A DNA stretch of 64,000 nt from F1-80-MAGs062 sp046345315 (GTDB lineage Bacteria > Planctomycetota > Planctomycetia > Planctomycetales > Planctomycetaceae), in the NCBI GenBank assembly GCA_046345315.1, contig JBKDKA010000138.1, positions 81,649 to 145,648 on the forward strand, in the 5' to 3' direction. Numbering within the stretch: position 1 is the stretch's first letter; each line of letters starts with the position of its first letter. Below the pieces are notes generated by a model. That model made no database searches. It was not told the DNA's origin and saw only the letters and a list, made by a program, of their open reading frames with translations. This document shows positions 17,411-25,355 of this stretch, piece by piece. The translations under genes were made by a program, and so were the position numbers.

Positions 17411-18245
17411 GTGTCTGTCCTTCACGAAAAACAACATAGTCCACGAGACCTTCAGGACGGAAACCGTAGTGCCGGTAAAGCGCTGACGCCGCCTCGTTTT
17501 CTTCCTTCACCCAAAGTTGAATTCTCTTCATCTTCGGATTCCTCCGACAGAACTCCTGCATCAGTGCGGATCCGATTCTGCAGCCCCGAAATGCACTGAC
17601 GACACTCCAGTATCGAATCCGACAGGAACCTGCACCTGGCTCGCTCTGCAGGAATCCACAGAACTCACCGTCAACACGACCGACAAGCATAAGCCCCTGT
17701 TCCAGTGCGGTCTGCCATTCCGAAGTATCAGGAAACTGATCGACCAGAGGATCAAAATCATTCAGTAGTGCAATTCGGATCTCAGGAAGGTCTGACGCTT
17801 CCGCCGTCGCGATGGTGACCCGATCGTTGCGTGATTCTATGTTCAACGGCAGATCTGCCACCATTCGGTGAAGGACACTTCTGGCGACGAAACCCTGTTC
17901 CAGAAAAATTGTTCGCAGACCGAAATCCGTTGACGACAATCTGTCCGCCGGGCCGATCAGATCGGTCACGAGTACATCACGGCAGGCATGGACAGCACTG
18001 CCAAGACCGATGCTAAGTGCGTCGGTGCTGCTTGCTGCAAAATAAAGTCGACAGAAATGATGTTCCGGTTGTGGTCGATGAAGCAGCAGAACATCTCCGC
18101 CGTTCCAGCACATCAGTTCTTTTCGAGCGATCCACTGACCCAGTGTCAGCCGATCGATAAAAAAGTTGGTCACCAGACTGGCAGCTTTACGCCGAATTGT
18201 CGTTAAGGCCTGATCGAGGTCTTCGAGACTGTAAACGGGCGTCAT
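17400..18245 (-). CDS. GNAT-family N-acyltransferase
   Basis: A 281-residue protein. The C-terminal ~130 residues are a GNAT domain: the acyl-CoA/ACP pyrophosphate loop region YWSVVSAFRGCRIGSALM, then LWVKEENEAASALYRHYGFRP, the usual last strands. The N-terminal half (residues ~1-140) is a second, more divergent domain that may be another GNAT-like fold. The start overlaps the adenylation gene stop by 4 bp (ATGA), and the end overlaps the ACP gene by 11 bp. The context suggests it acylates an amine, with the ACP-bound group or acetyl-CoA as donor; which one is open. Confidence 0.85.
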   Translation of the reverse strand: MTPVYSLEDLDQALTTIRRKAASLVTNFFIDRLTLGQWIARKELMCWNGGDVLLLHRPQPEHHFCRLYFAASSTDALSIGLGSAVHACRDVLVTDLIGPADRLSSTDFGLRTIFLEQGFVARSVLHRMVADLPLNIESRNDRVTIATAEASDLPEIRIALLNDFDPLVDQFPDTSEWQTALEQGLMLVGRVDGEFCGFLQSEPGAGSCRIRYWSVVSAFRGCRIGSALMQEFCRRNPKMKRIQLWVKEENEAASALYRHYGFRPEGLVDYVVFREGQTHGS

Positions 18246-19780
18246 GCGTGCTCCAGCATCTCCGTCTGCAGACGAAGCCTGTCAATCTTCCCGTTGGGAT
18301 TCAAGGGGAATGCGACGCGGTGAGTAAACGCGGTCGGAAGCATGTATTTCGGCAGCAGAGCAGAGAGTTGTTCCCGAAATCTGACTGCTGGAATCGGCGA
18401 TGCCGATTCATAGAAGAGATGAATCTCTTTCTTCGCTGCATGGTAAAGAACACATGCCGCATCGACGAGCCCTGTGCTGACTACGGCATTCTCGATATCG
18501 CCCAGTTCGATCCGGAATCCAAGGTGTTTGATCTGATAGTCCCGTCGTCCATGGAACATGATCTCACCGGACTGATTCAGAGAGGCAACATCACCTGTGC
18601 GATAGATTCGCTCCGGATAGCACTTCTGCAGTGGATTCTGCACAAATGCAGCAGAGGTTCGCTCCGGGTTGTTCCAGTAGCCCATCGCCAGGGAACTTCC
18701 CTTCACGCAGAGCTCACCCTGTGAGCCGACTTCGGCAGGCCGATTGTCTTCCGTCAGAATCAGAATCTCTGTGTTGCGACATGGAAACCCGATCGGCAGC
18801 GGTTCGTCGTCGGAGAACTCACGCTGAATGCGATAAAACGTACAGTCGACCGTGATCTCGATCGGACCGTAGAGATTCACGAATTCCGCCTGAGTCAGTG
18901 CCGCTCGCCATTGATTGAACTGTCGCGTCGGAAAAACTTCCCCGGCAAAGAAGATTCGACGAAGCTGGCTGAGATCGTATTTCCCCAGTAACCCCAGATT
19001 GGCGATCGTCACCATGATCGAGGGAACCCAGAACAGAAAAGTAATTCGGCGCTCAGCCAGATAGTCCATCAGCTTCGCCGGGAACGCTGCGAAGCTTTCC
19101 GGAATCAATGAGATGCAGGCGCCTGTCGCCATCGCCACATAAACTTCGAGCGTATAAATGTCGAAGTAAAGCGGTGACAGACTTCCGAATCGGTCCTGCT
19201 CAGTGAAGCTGAACTCATCCAGCGTCCAGTCGATGAAATCAATGATGTTCCGATGGTTCATCACCACGCTTTTCGGAATCCCGGTTGAGCCGGAGGTGTT
19301 GATGATGCAGACTGGATCCACATCCAGCGCCATCGCACGACGCCGGCTGAGTTCCTCCGTCGCAGGACTCTGTTCAGCCAGTGCGTCAGCCTCGGAGATC
19401 AGAATAATTCCTGCGGCATCTGCGCCCATGGTCAGCAGGAGATCTCGGTACTCGGCCGACGTAATGATGGCAATCGGCTGAAGATTTTCGAGAATCGCAG
19501 CGGTTCTCGAAGCAGGTGATTTCACATCCAGATTACTGTAACAGTTGCGGCTGTAGAGAATCCCCATGTCCGCAATGATCGTCTCAATGCCTTTTGGCAG
19601 ATAGACACAGACCGGGCTGGTTGTACGAGAAGAAAGGCGGCACAGCTGCGATGCGATACGGATCGCCAGGTCGTGAAGTTCGCGAAACGTACAGTGACGA
19701 GTGCCCATCTCAGCGAATCGGTGGTCAGGGAATCTGATCAGCGATCGCTCTTCGAGATATTCGAGTACGTTGGTTTGCAT
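18242..19780 (-). CDS. stand-alone amino-acid adenylation enzyme (DltA/NRPS A-domain-like)
   Basis: A 512-residue ATP-dependent acid-activating enzyme. Core motifs are NTSGSTGIPK (161-170, phosphate loop), YFDIYTLE (205-212), NLYGPIE (302-308), TGD (395-397), GRRDYQIKHLGFRIELGDIE (411-430) and NPNGKIDR with the catalytic Lys498. Asp207 in FD aligns with the Asp that binds the alpha-amino group in amino-acid A-domains (Asp235 of PheA, by motif alignment), so an amino acid substrate is likely rather than a fatty or aryl acid. There is no fused carrier domain; a discrete ACP lies two genes downstream, as in the dltA/dltC arrangement. The exact amino acid is not predicted. Confidence 0.88.
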   Translation of the reverse strand: MQTNVLEYLEERSLIRFPDHRFAEMGTRHCTFRELHDLAIRIASQLCRLSSRTTSPVCVYLPKGIETIIADMGILYSRNCYSNLDVKSPASRTAAILENLQPIAIITSAEYRDLLLTMGADAAGIILISEADALAEQSPATEELSRRRAMALDVDPVCIINTSGSTGIPKSVVMNHRNIIDFIDWTLDEFSFTEQDRFGSLSPLYFDIYTLEVYVAMATGACISLIPESFAAFPAKLMDYLAERRITFLFWVPSIMVTIANLGLLGKYDLSQLRRIFFAGEVFPTRQFNQWRAALTQAEFVNLYGPIEITVDCTFYRIQREFSDDEPLPIGFPCRNTEILILTEDNRPAEVGSQGELCVKGSSLAMGYWNNPERTSAAFVQNPLQKCYPERIYRTGDVASLNQSGEIMFHGRRDYQIKHLGFRIELGDIENAVVSTGLVDAACVLYHAAKKEIHLFYESASPIPAVRFREQLSALLPKYMLPTAFTHRVAFPLNPNGKIDRLRLQTEMLEHA

Positions 19781-19928
19781 CGTTTCAAAAAACCTGAAGT
19801 GCGCTGGTTCGACTGTGCCACTCTGAATTCAGAACACCATCACAAACCCGGGACTGGCTCTCGGACAACACGGAAAACGATCAGAAACGGCGGCAGTCGG
19901 GTGCCGGTCCGGATTTTGTCAGAGCCGT

Positions 19929-20573
19929 TTAATCCCGCGTGTCTCCGATGGCAACCGCCGGAACACCAAAGACTTTCTGATAGGGAGCCACCTTTCGGAG
20001 CACCGCGCTGTGTGCGCCGACGTAACTCCATTCTCCGAGTCTTGCTCCCGGCAGAACAGTTGCATGACTTCCCAGAAAAACTCCCTGTTCCAGTATCGCA
20101 TTCCCGTTGATTTCGCACGATCCTGAGATCTGACAGAAGTCACCATAGATCGTATCATGAGCAAAGTTGCTCTTGGTACCGAGGAAGACTCCGCGGCCGA
20201 TTTTCACGTCGCAGGAGATATGGCAATACGGACAGACAATCGATCCTTCACCGATCTGGACATTATGGCCAACGATCGCAGCCGGGTGAATTAAAATTCC
20301 GAATCGGCCACCGCGCTGCTCCATCGCGGTCTGATACTGCTGACGAACTCGAGGATCACCGATGGCACAGAGGAAAATATCATTCTCTTCAATGACGTAA
20401 TCTTCAACGGAACAAAGGATCGGCGGCATATTTGCAATGCCGTCGAGTGCATGCCGTCGGTTGTCCAGAAAGCCTTTGATCTTCCAGGGCAGACCGGCAG
20501 TGATGGCCTGATTCGCCCAGTTATGGACCTCACGACCGAGATTTCCCGCGCTGATGATCAAAAGGCTGTTCAT
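19929..20573 (-). CDS. NeuD/PglD-like sugar O- or N-acyltransferase
   Basis: A 214-residue protein with the two-part family layout: an N-terminal Rossmann-like region (LLIISAGNLGREV, residues 4-16) and a left-handed beta-helix of hexapeptide repeats from ~95 on (VGHNVQIGEGSIV, IGRGVFLG, LPGARLGEWSYVG). His139 in SNFAHDTIYGD matches the catalytic His of PglD/NeuD. These enzymes acylate an amino or hydroxyl group on nucleotide sugars, e.g. the 4-amine made by a DegT aminotransferase; one is encoded at 26818. The start ATG has AGGA 6 nt upstream. Acyl donor may be acetyl-CoA or an ACP-bound acyl group. Confidence 0.9.
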   Translation of the reverse strand: MNSLLIISAGNLGREVHNWANQAITAGLPWKIKGFLDNRRHALDGIANMPPILCSVEDYVIEENDIFLCAIGDPRVRQQYQTAMEQRGGRFGILIHPAAIVGHNVQIGEGSIVCPYCHISCDVKIGRGVFLGTKSNFAHDTIYGDFCQISGSCEINGNAILEQGVFLGSHATVLPGARLGEWSYVGAHSAVLRKVAPYQKVFGVPAVAIGDTRD

Positions 20574-20704
20574 GCTCGATCCTGTGGTTCCGACTCAATC
20601 AGACAAAATCTGAACACTGACAATACTTCAGAAACATGGCGAAGAAAACGAAAACACGCCCACAGAGAAGCCAGCCACTGACTCAATGGTGACCGAGTTT
20701 CACA

Positions 20705-21466
20705 TCAGCCGGTAATATTGATCGTGCGACCACCATCGACAACAAACTGCTGGCCGGTCACCCATCGAGCCGAATCGGAAAGCAGGAATTCGATCACCGC
20801 CGCGACATCATCCACTTCGCCGAATCCCAGCGGATACTGAGCCTTCATACGCTCAGCCACTGGTTCATCCGAAAGAATTCCAGCCGTCATCTCAGTTCTG
20901 ACCGCACCCGGGAGAACGGAGTTCAGCCGAACACGAGGTGCAAGCTCAACGGCCAGCGATCGCATCAGGGAGTCCAGAGCTCCCTTGGATGCCGAATAGA
21001 CGCCGAATCCGCGAGCACCATACTGACTGGCCGTACTGGAAACCAGCACGACGTTTCGAAGATGATCGCTGTTCACTCGCTGACGTATCAACTGCCTCAC
21101 GATCTCTGCTGCGGCAAAGAAGTTGACATTCATCACCGCCTGGAATTCTGCCAGTGAAACGGTTCTGAAAGGCCTCACACTGAGGACTCCGGCACAATGA
21201 ACAAACTCCCGGATCTGAAGACTCCTTTCCCCCAGAAGAGACTGAAGTCCAGACTCAATCTGAGAAGGGTCTGACAGATCCTGTACCCAGATCGTGTGAT
21301 TTTCCGGACGGACGCAGAGTTCCCGAGTCTGCTGCAGACGCTGAGCGTCACGTCCACAGATTATCAGGGAACGACTGGCTGACAGTCGGACCGCAGTCTG
21401 TCGCCCAATACCGGAAGAAGCCCCTGTGATGAGCGTTCGCAATTCGTGGTTTTGAACAGGTTCCAT
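20705..21466 (-). CDS. short-chain dehydrogenase/reductase (FabG-like) 1
   Basis: A 253-residue classical SDR. The cofactor motif TGASSGIG is at 14-21, then CAGV (91-94), the catalytic Ser143/144 and Tyr157-x3-Lys161 (YSASKGAL). The C-terminal DGG is typical of FabG-type enzymes. It is one of two SDRs in tandem, 36 bp downstream of the other. In this setting it could reduce a 3-ketoacyl-ACP made by the KAS III, but a sugar or other alcohol substrate cannot be excluded. No clear ribosome-binding site; ATG 21466 is the only sensible start. Confidence 0.9.
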   Translation of the reverse strand: MEPVQNHELRTLITGASSGIGRQTAVRLSASRSLIICGRDAQRLQQTRELCVRPENHTIWVQDLSDPSQIESGLQSLLGERSLQIREFVHCAGVLSVRPFRTVSLAEFQAVMNVNFFAAAEIVRQLIRQRVNSDHLRNVVLVSSTASQYGARGFGVYSASKGALDSLMRSLAVELAPRVRLNSVLPGAVRTEMTAGILSDEPVAERMKAQYPLGFGEVDDVAAVIEFLLSDSARWVTGQQFVVDGGRTINITG

Positions 21467-21502
21467 TTGCCAGCTCAGACGTATATTTGAAGGGACCGGA
21501 AA

Positions 21503-22264
21503 TCAGCGAGCAGAGAAACCGCCATCCACGGTGAGCGTTGTTCCTGTAATCCAGCGGCCCGTATCCGCCAGCAGGTAAATCACGGCATGGGCAATATCGT
21601 CGGCATTACCGATTCCCAGCGGATGCTCGGCAGCGACCGCAGACTTCTGCTCCGGCGTCCATCGCTCAGAGAGACGACGGAACATCGCTGTATCGACGTA
21701 GCCCGGGGCCACGCAATTGACGCGAATTCCCCGTGGAGCGAGTTCCATCGCCGCTGATCGGCACAAACCCGTCAGTCCGGACTTCATCATTCCGTAAGCC
21801 GCCGCACCAGGCGAACCGGCAACTGCAACGACTGATGAAATCAGCACCACAGAACCGCCCGCCTCGGGATAAGTCCCCTTCGTCTGATACTCGCGAATCA
21901 GCATCAGAGCGGCTTCCAGATTCACTGCCATCGCCTGACGATAACGAGACGGCTGCAGCAGACGCAGAGGCTGGATGCACTCCATTCCGGCAGCATGCAC
22001 CACACCGGAAACCTGGCCAATGGCATGAGAAATCTCGACAAGTCCGACTTCCGTCAGATCTCTGTCTGCCAGATCAACGACCTTCGAACTGTGACCGGAA
22101 CCTTCCAGTGCATGGAGCGTTTCCTGCAATCCTTTCTCGTTGATGTCGACAGCAACGACCCGTCCGGACAACTGGCTGATCCGTTCACAGCAGGCACGCC
22201 CGATCCCGGATGCCGCACCCGTCACGACGTAAAGCCTGTCCTTCAGATCGAACGGATTGTACAC
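21503..22264 (-). CDS. short-chain dehydrogenase/reductase (FabG-like) 2
   Basis: A 253-residue classical SDR: TGAASGIG at 15-22, HAAG (90-93), catalytic Ser143/144 and Tyr157-x3-Lys161 (YGMMKSGL), with DGGF at the C-terminus. Catalytic positions match those of its neighbour. The GTG start at 22264 has GAGGG about 9 nt upstream and begins 4 bp after the ACP stop, so it is coupled to the ACP. Two SDRs next to an ACP suggest ketoreduction of an ACP-bound intermediate, perhaps two different substrates or stereochemistries. Confidence 0.9.
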   Translation of the reverse strand: MYNPFDLKDRLYVVTGAASGIGRACCERISQLSGRVVAVDINEKGLQETLHALEGSGHSSKVVDLADRDLTEVGLVEISHAIGQVSGVVHAAGMECIQPLRLLQPSRYRQAMAVNLEAALMLIREYQTKGTYPEAGGSVVLISSVVAVAGSPGAAAYGMMKSGLTGLCRSAAMELAPRGIRVNCVAPGYVDTAMFRRLSERWTPEQKSAVAAEHPLGIGNADDIAHAVIYLLADTGRWITGTTLTVDGGFSAR

Positions 22265-22268
22265 GGAG

Positions 22269-22490
22269 TCAATCCCTCATCCGACCGGCAATCAGACGAG
22301 CGAGATCACCGGCGGAGATACACTGCTGCATATCCCCTGCCGACACACTGACTCGATAAGAGGAATCGGCCATGGCACAGATCGACAGAATCGTCAGCGA
22401 ATCCCAGTTCTCGAACTCCCGAAGCTTGTCATCTGCCGAGACGGCATCGACGTCGAGAATCTCCGCAAGCTGCCCGTAAAACTGATCCAC
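22269..22490 (-). CDS. acyl carrier protein
   Basis: A 73-residue acidic protein with LREFENWDSLTILS; Ser31 in WDSL is the expected phosphopantetheine site. The GTG start has AGAGAG about 6 nt upstream. It sits 23 bp downstream of the methyltransferase gene and 4 bp upstream of an SDR. It differs clearly from the second ACP (17177-17410; LLDSF motif), so the two probably serve different enzymes. Confidence 0.88.
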   Translation of the reverse strand: MDQFYGQLAEILDVDAVSADDKLREFENWDSLTILSICAMADSSYRVSVSAGDMQQCISAGDLARLIAGRMRD

Positions 22491-22513
22491 GGCACTCTCT
22501 TTTCCAGTATATC

Positions 22514-23095
22514 TCAGTCTATGAATCGGAATCTCAGTTCACTGTCCGGAGTGTTCTTGCTCTTGTCGGTCCGAACAAGAACGTTGTAATGCACCGGAAA
22601 CAACGGCCTTCCGGGAGTTTCGAGGATATCGAATTCCAGAATGTCAAAGTCCCTGAGCAGCACTCGAAAACCGTGTTCCGTGAATCGCCAGCAGTCGGGT
22701 ATCGGACCGTGAATTCGCCAGTTCAAAGGTGCAGAAACTACAAGATAACCACCGTCCTTCAGAATGCGACGTAATTCACGCACCGCACCAAAAGGATCGA
22801 TCGTGTGCTCCAGCACCTCCATACAGATCACACAATCGTAAGTGTTATCCGCAATGGACGGATTGTACCGTGTGATATCGCCGACGTGCGTCGGTCCGTA
22901 GGTACTGACCACATCGAAGGATTCGTAGGCGAAGTTTGTGAAGGACTCCCTGACCAGAGAACGCTCCTGGGGACCGATTTCGAGCAATTTGCCGGACTGA
23001 TCGGAGAGTGCGCGAGCGGTCTTTCGGACGAACTCATTGATATTCTCTCGAGCGATCACACCGAATTCATTGTCAAACTGAGATGGCACAGCCAT
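22514..23095 (-). CDS. class I SAM-dependent methyltransferase
   Basis: About 193 residues from ATG 23095 (MAVPSQFDNEF). Motif I is LLEIGPQE, then DYDCVICMEVLEHTIDPFGAV-type motif II/III (here NTYDCVICMEVLEH), and GGYLVVSAPLNW; this is a Methyltransf_11-like Rossmann fold. A GTG 14 codons upstream also keeps the frame open but starts in a low-quality context. It is part of the leftward set between the dioxygenase and an ACP. Its target may be a sugar hydroxyl or a carboxyl/hydroxyl on the acyl chain; the sequence does not say which. Confidence 0.85.
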   Translation of the reverse strand: MAVPSQFDNEFGVIARENINEFVRKTARALSDQSGKLLEIGPQERSLVRESFTNFAYESFDVVSTYGPTHVGDITRYNPSIADNTYDCVICMEVLEHTIDPFGAVRELRRILKDGGYLVVSAPLNWRIHGPIPDCWRFTEHGFRVLLRDFDILEFDILETPGRPLFPVHYNVLVRTDKSKNTPDSELRFRFID

Positions 23096-23162
23096 AACTG
23101 ATGGAATCCCGGAAAAAGCAGACGGCCAGCCACGCACCGAACGGAACGGTCACACCGGACTC

Positions 23163-24014
23163 TTATCGTGGACGTAATTCTTCAGGAACATATTGATCGA
23201 CAAGCGTCTGAAGCTCTTTCAGGCGAGTCACGCGAGATCGCTGAAAGAGTTGGGTGCTGCGAGAAAGAAACAACTCCGTCTGCCACTGCCCTCTGAGGAG
23301 TGAGATTCCGCTGGGATCGTCAGCGGGCTGATAGATGATGTCTGCCAGGATTCGATCCGGTCCGCTGACATGTGGCCCTGAACCGTGCCATGTGCATGAA
23401 TTCATGAGGACAAAATCTCCCGGATGCAGAACGGGAGTGATGACAGGCCAGTCTGAATCGACAGCGTCCGGCCTGAGTTCTCCGACGTCACCCAGGTAAC
23501 CGAACTGGTTGGTGCCGGGGTAAAAGTACATCCCGCCGTTTTCCGGAGAAACATCGCTGAGGGGGACGAATGCAGACGCTTTTCGTGGCCAGCCTCTGTG
23601 GTACGGAAAATCGCTGTGCAGGAACACCGGGCCACGGCTTCGATGATCCTTGATTACGAATCTCTGGTTGTAAAGAGCAATGTCCGGACCGAAGGCCTGT
23701 TCAACGACATCGAGGATGTCCGGATCCTGATGCATTGCGGCCAGCTCGGCAGGTGGCGTTTCGTCGACACTCACCGGATTGAAACGATTGACGTTTCGCT
23801 CAGCTTCCAGTTGTTCCGCATAAAAGCGATTCCACGCTGACTGCCAGCGAGCAATTGTTTCCGCAGGGATCGCTCCACGGATGACGAAGACGCCGCACTG
23901 GTCAAAAACTTCTTTTGAAAAGCGGTCTGAATCAAGGAGCGGGATTTTTTCGCGGATCTTTTCGAGACCAATCAGCATGTTCTGTTTCCCGGCTTCCTGA
24001 TCGAAGTCAGCCAT
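23163..24014 (-). CDS. phytanoyl-CoA dioxygenase (PhyH) family Fe(II)/2-oxoglutarate enzyme
   Basis: About 283 residues. The iron-binding facial triad can be seen: His133-x-Asp135 in FLHSDFPYH and distal His210 in CTWHGSG; Arg221 in GPDRIL fits the 2-oxoglutarate carboxylate site. Such enzymes hydroxylate or otherwise oxidise small molecules and acyl chains. The frame is open to 24200, but ATG 24014 (MADFDQEAGK) is a better start because the extra 62 residues look like translated promoter. It is the first gene of the leftward cluster, divergent from the Wzm exporter gene. Confidence 0.87.
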   Translation of the reverse strand: MADFDQEAGKQNMLIGLEKIREKIPLLDSDRFSKEVFDQCGVFVIRGAIPAETIARWQSAWNRFYAEQLEAERNVNRFNPVSVDETPPAELAAMHQDPDILDVVEQAFGPDIALYNQRFVIKDHRSRGPVFLHSDFPYHRGWPRKASAFVPLSDVSPENGGMYFYPGTNQFGYLGDVGELRPDAVDSDWPVITPVLHPGDFVLMNSCTWHGSGPHVSGPDRILADIIYQPADDPSGISLLRGQWQTELFLSRSTQLFQRSRVTRLKELQTLVDQYVPEELRPR

Positions 24015-24409
24015 TGAGTTGCGTTTTTTGAGCAAAAACGAGCAAAATTCATTCTTCAGGGCACCCGAACAGATGTCAAGGGGCCGGGAGTTGAATTCAC
24101 TGCCCGCGATGCAGGACTTTTCCGGTTTATTCGTTCGTGTGCTGGATTCTCTGTTCGACACACGAAAACGGTTCGGATCCATACGTGAAAGCAGCGCCAA
24201 CGATCTGGCGACAGAAGTCGTTAGAGGTTATGTTCTCCGATGTGCTCTGACTCTGTTTTTCAAATTGTCTTCCTGAACGTGGATGTGCAGGACGTGCGAT
24301 TCAGAACCCGGGCAGTCACCATCGCAGCTGCGGAGCTTACAGAAAGATTAACGTCCAGCGGGAGCCAGTCCCGGTTTTGCAACCACCTCCAGTGACCGAG
24401 ACTAACCTG
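24015..24409. other. divergent promoter region, 395 bp
   Basis: It separates the leftward acyl-modification genes from the rightward export genes and should contain both promoters. Near its left end a GAGCAAAA unit occurs twice in tandem (around 24031-24050), about 20-35 nt upstream of the dioxygenase start. I find no convincing -35/-10 pair, inverted repeat or gene. Confidence 0.35.
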
Positions 24410-25297
24410 ATGAATTCGGTCACCGACTCGAAGAAAACATCCGCCGATACGGAAGATCCCTCCCTGGCTCAGGACAAAGACTGGCAATGGCAGCGATCCG
24501 GCGTCGAACATGGCTGGAGTTTCTGGACGGCGATCTGGACTTCGCGAGATCTGTTCTGCCTGCTTGCACTGCGAGACTTCCAGATTCGCTACCGGCAGTC
24601 GGCCGTCGGAGTACTCTGGGCAGTCATTCAGCCACTGACGTCACTGGCGATTTTTTCACTGTTGTTCGGGCTTCTCGGGGCTCGTCCTGCAGACGATCAC
24701 GTACCGTACTGGCTTGTGGTGCTGGCCGGCCTGCTTCCCTGGCAATTCTTCAGTTTCGTCGTCCATCAGGCAGTTCAGTCTCTGGTCGCGAATCAGCACC
24801 TCATCACAAAAGTGCGATTTCCGCGACAGCTTCTGCCCCTGAGTTCCGTTTTCACAGCATCCATGGACTTTGGCATCTCCAGCCTTCCGCTTCTTGTCGG
24901 CCTTGTCTGGTACGGCACAGTGGCTCCACGAATTCTGCTGGCTCCCCTTTTCCTGATGCTGATCGTGGTTTTCACCGTCGCACTGGCGTTCGGTCTCTCC
25001 GCACTGAATGCTCTGTACAGAGACGTCAGTCAGGTGATTCCACTGGCGATGCAGGTGATGTTCTACAGCTCAGCGGTCGTCTACCAGTTGAAGGTGCTTG
25101 TCCCCGAAAGTTATCGCTGGTTGTGGTCAATGAACCCGCTGGCGACAGGTATCGAAGGGTTTCGCTGGTCACTTCTGGGAACGGAATGCCCGCCCGTTCT
25201 CAGCCTGCTGGTCAGCACAGGGCTTTCGATCCTGATGTTGTCCGGAGGGACCCGGTATTTTCGCCATGTCGAACGACTTCTGGCAGATCGGATCTAG
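24410..25297 (+). CDS. wzm: polysaccharide ABC transporter permease (Wzm-like)
   Basis: About 295 residues: a charged N-terminal region, then six predicted membrane segments of the ABC2_membrane fold, with WSFWTAIWTSRDLFCLLALRD before the first helix and IRYRQSAVGVLWAVIQPL, a hallmark of O-antigen/teichoic acid exporters. It moves a lipid-linked glycan across the inner membrane together with the Wzt ATPase that follows. ATG 24410 is preferred to a TTG at 24377 because only the later residues match the family. Ribosome-binding site is weak. Confidence 0.93.
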   Translation: MNSVTDSKKTSADTEDPSLAQDKDWQWQRSGVEHGWSFWTAIWTSRDLFCLLALRDFQIRYRQSAVGVLWAVIQPLTSLAIFSLLFGLLGARPADDHVPYWLVVLAGLLPWQFFSFVVHQAVQSLVANQHLITKVRFPRQLLPLSSVFTASMDFGISSLPLLVGLVWYGTVAPRILLAPLFLMLIVVFTVALAFGLSALNALYRDVSQVIPLAMQVMFYSSAVVYQLKVLVPESYRWLWSMNPLATGIEGFRWSLLGTECPPVLSLLVSTGLSILMLSGGTRYFRHVERLLADRI

Positions 25298-25355
25298 TTC
25301 TCCGAATCCACAGACGGGAATCAGGGCAGAAGTTTTCCAGCGAGATGATGAAGTC

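Noticed and set aside
24019..24276. 85-codon open frame in the dioxygenase/wzm gap
   Set aside because: It lies in the divergent promoter region and has no motif or ribosome-binding site.
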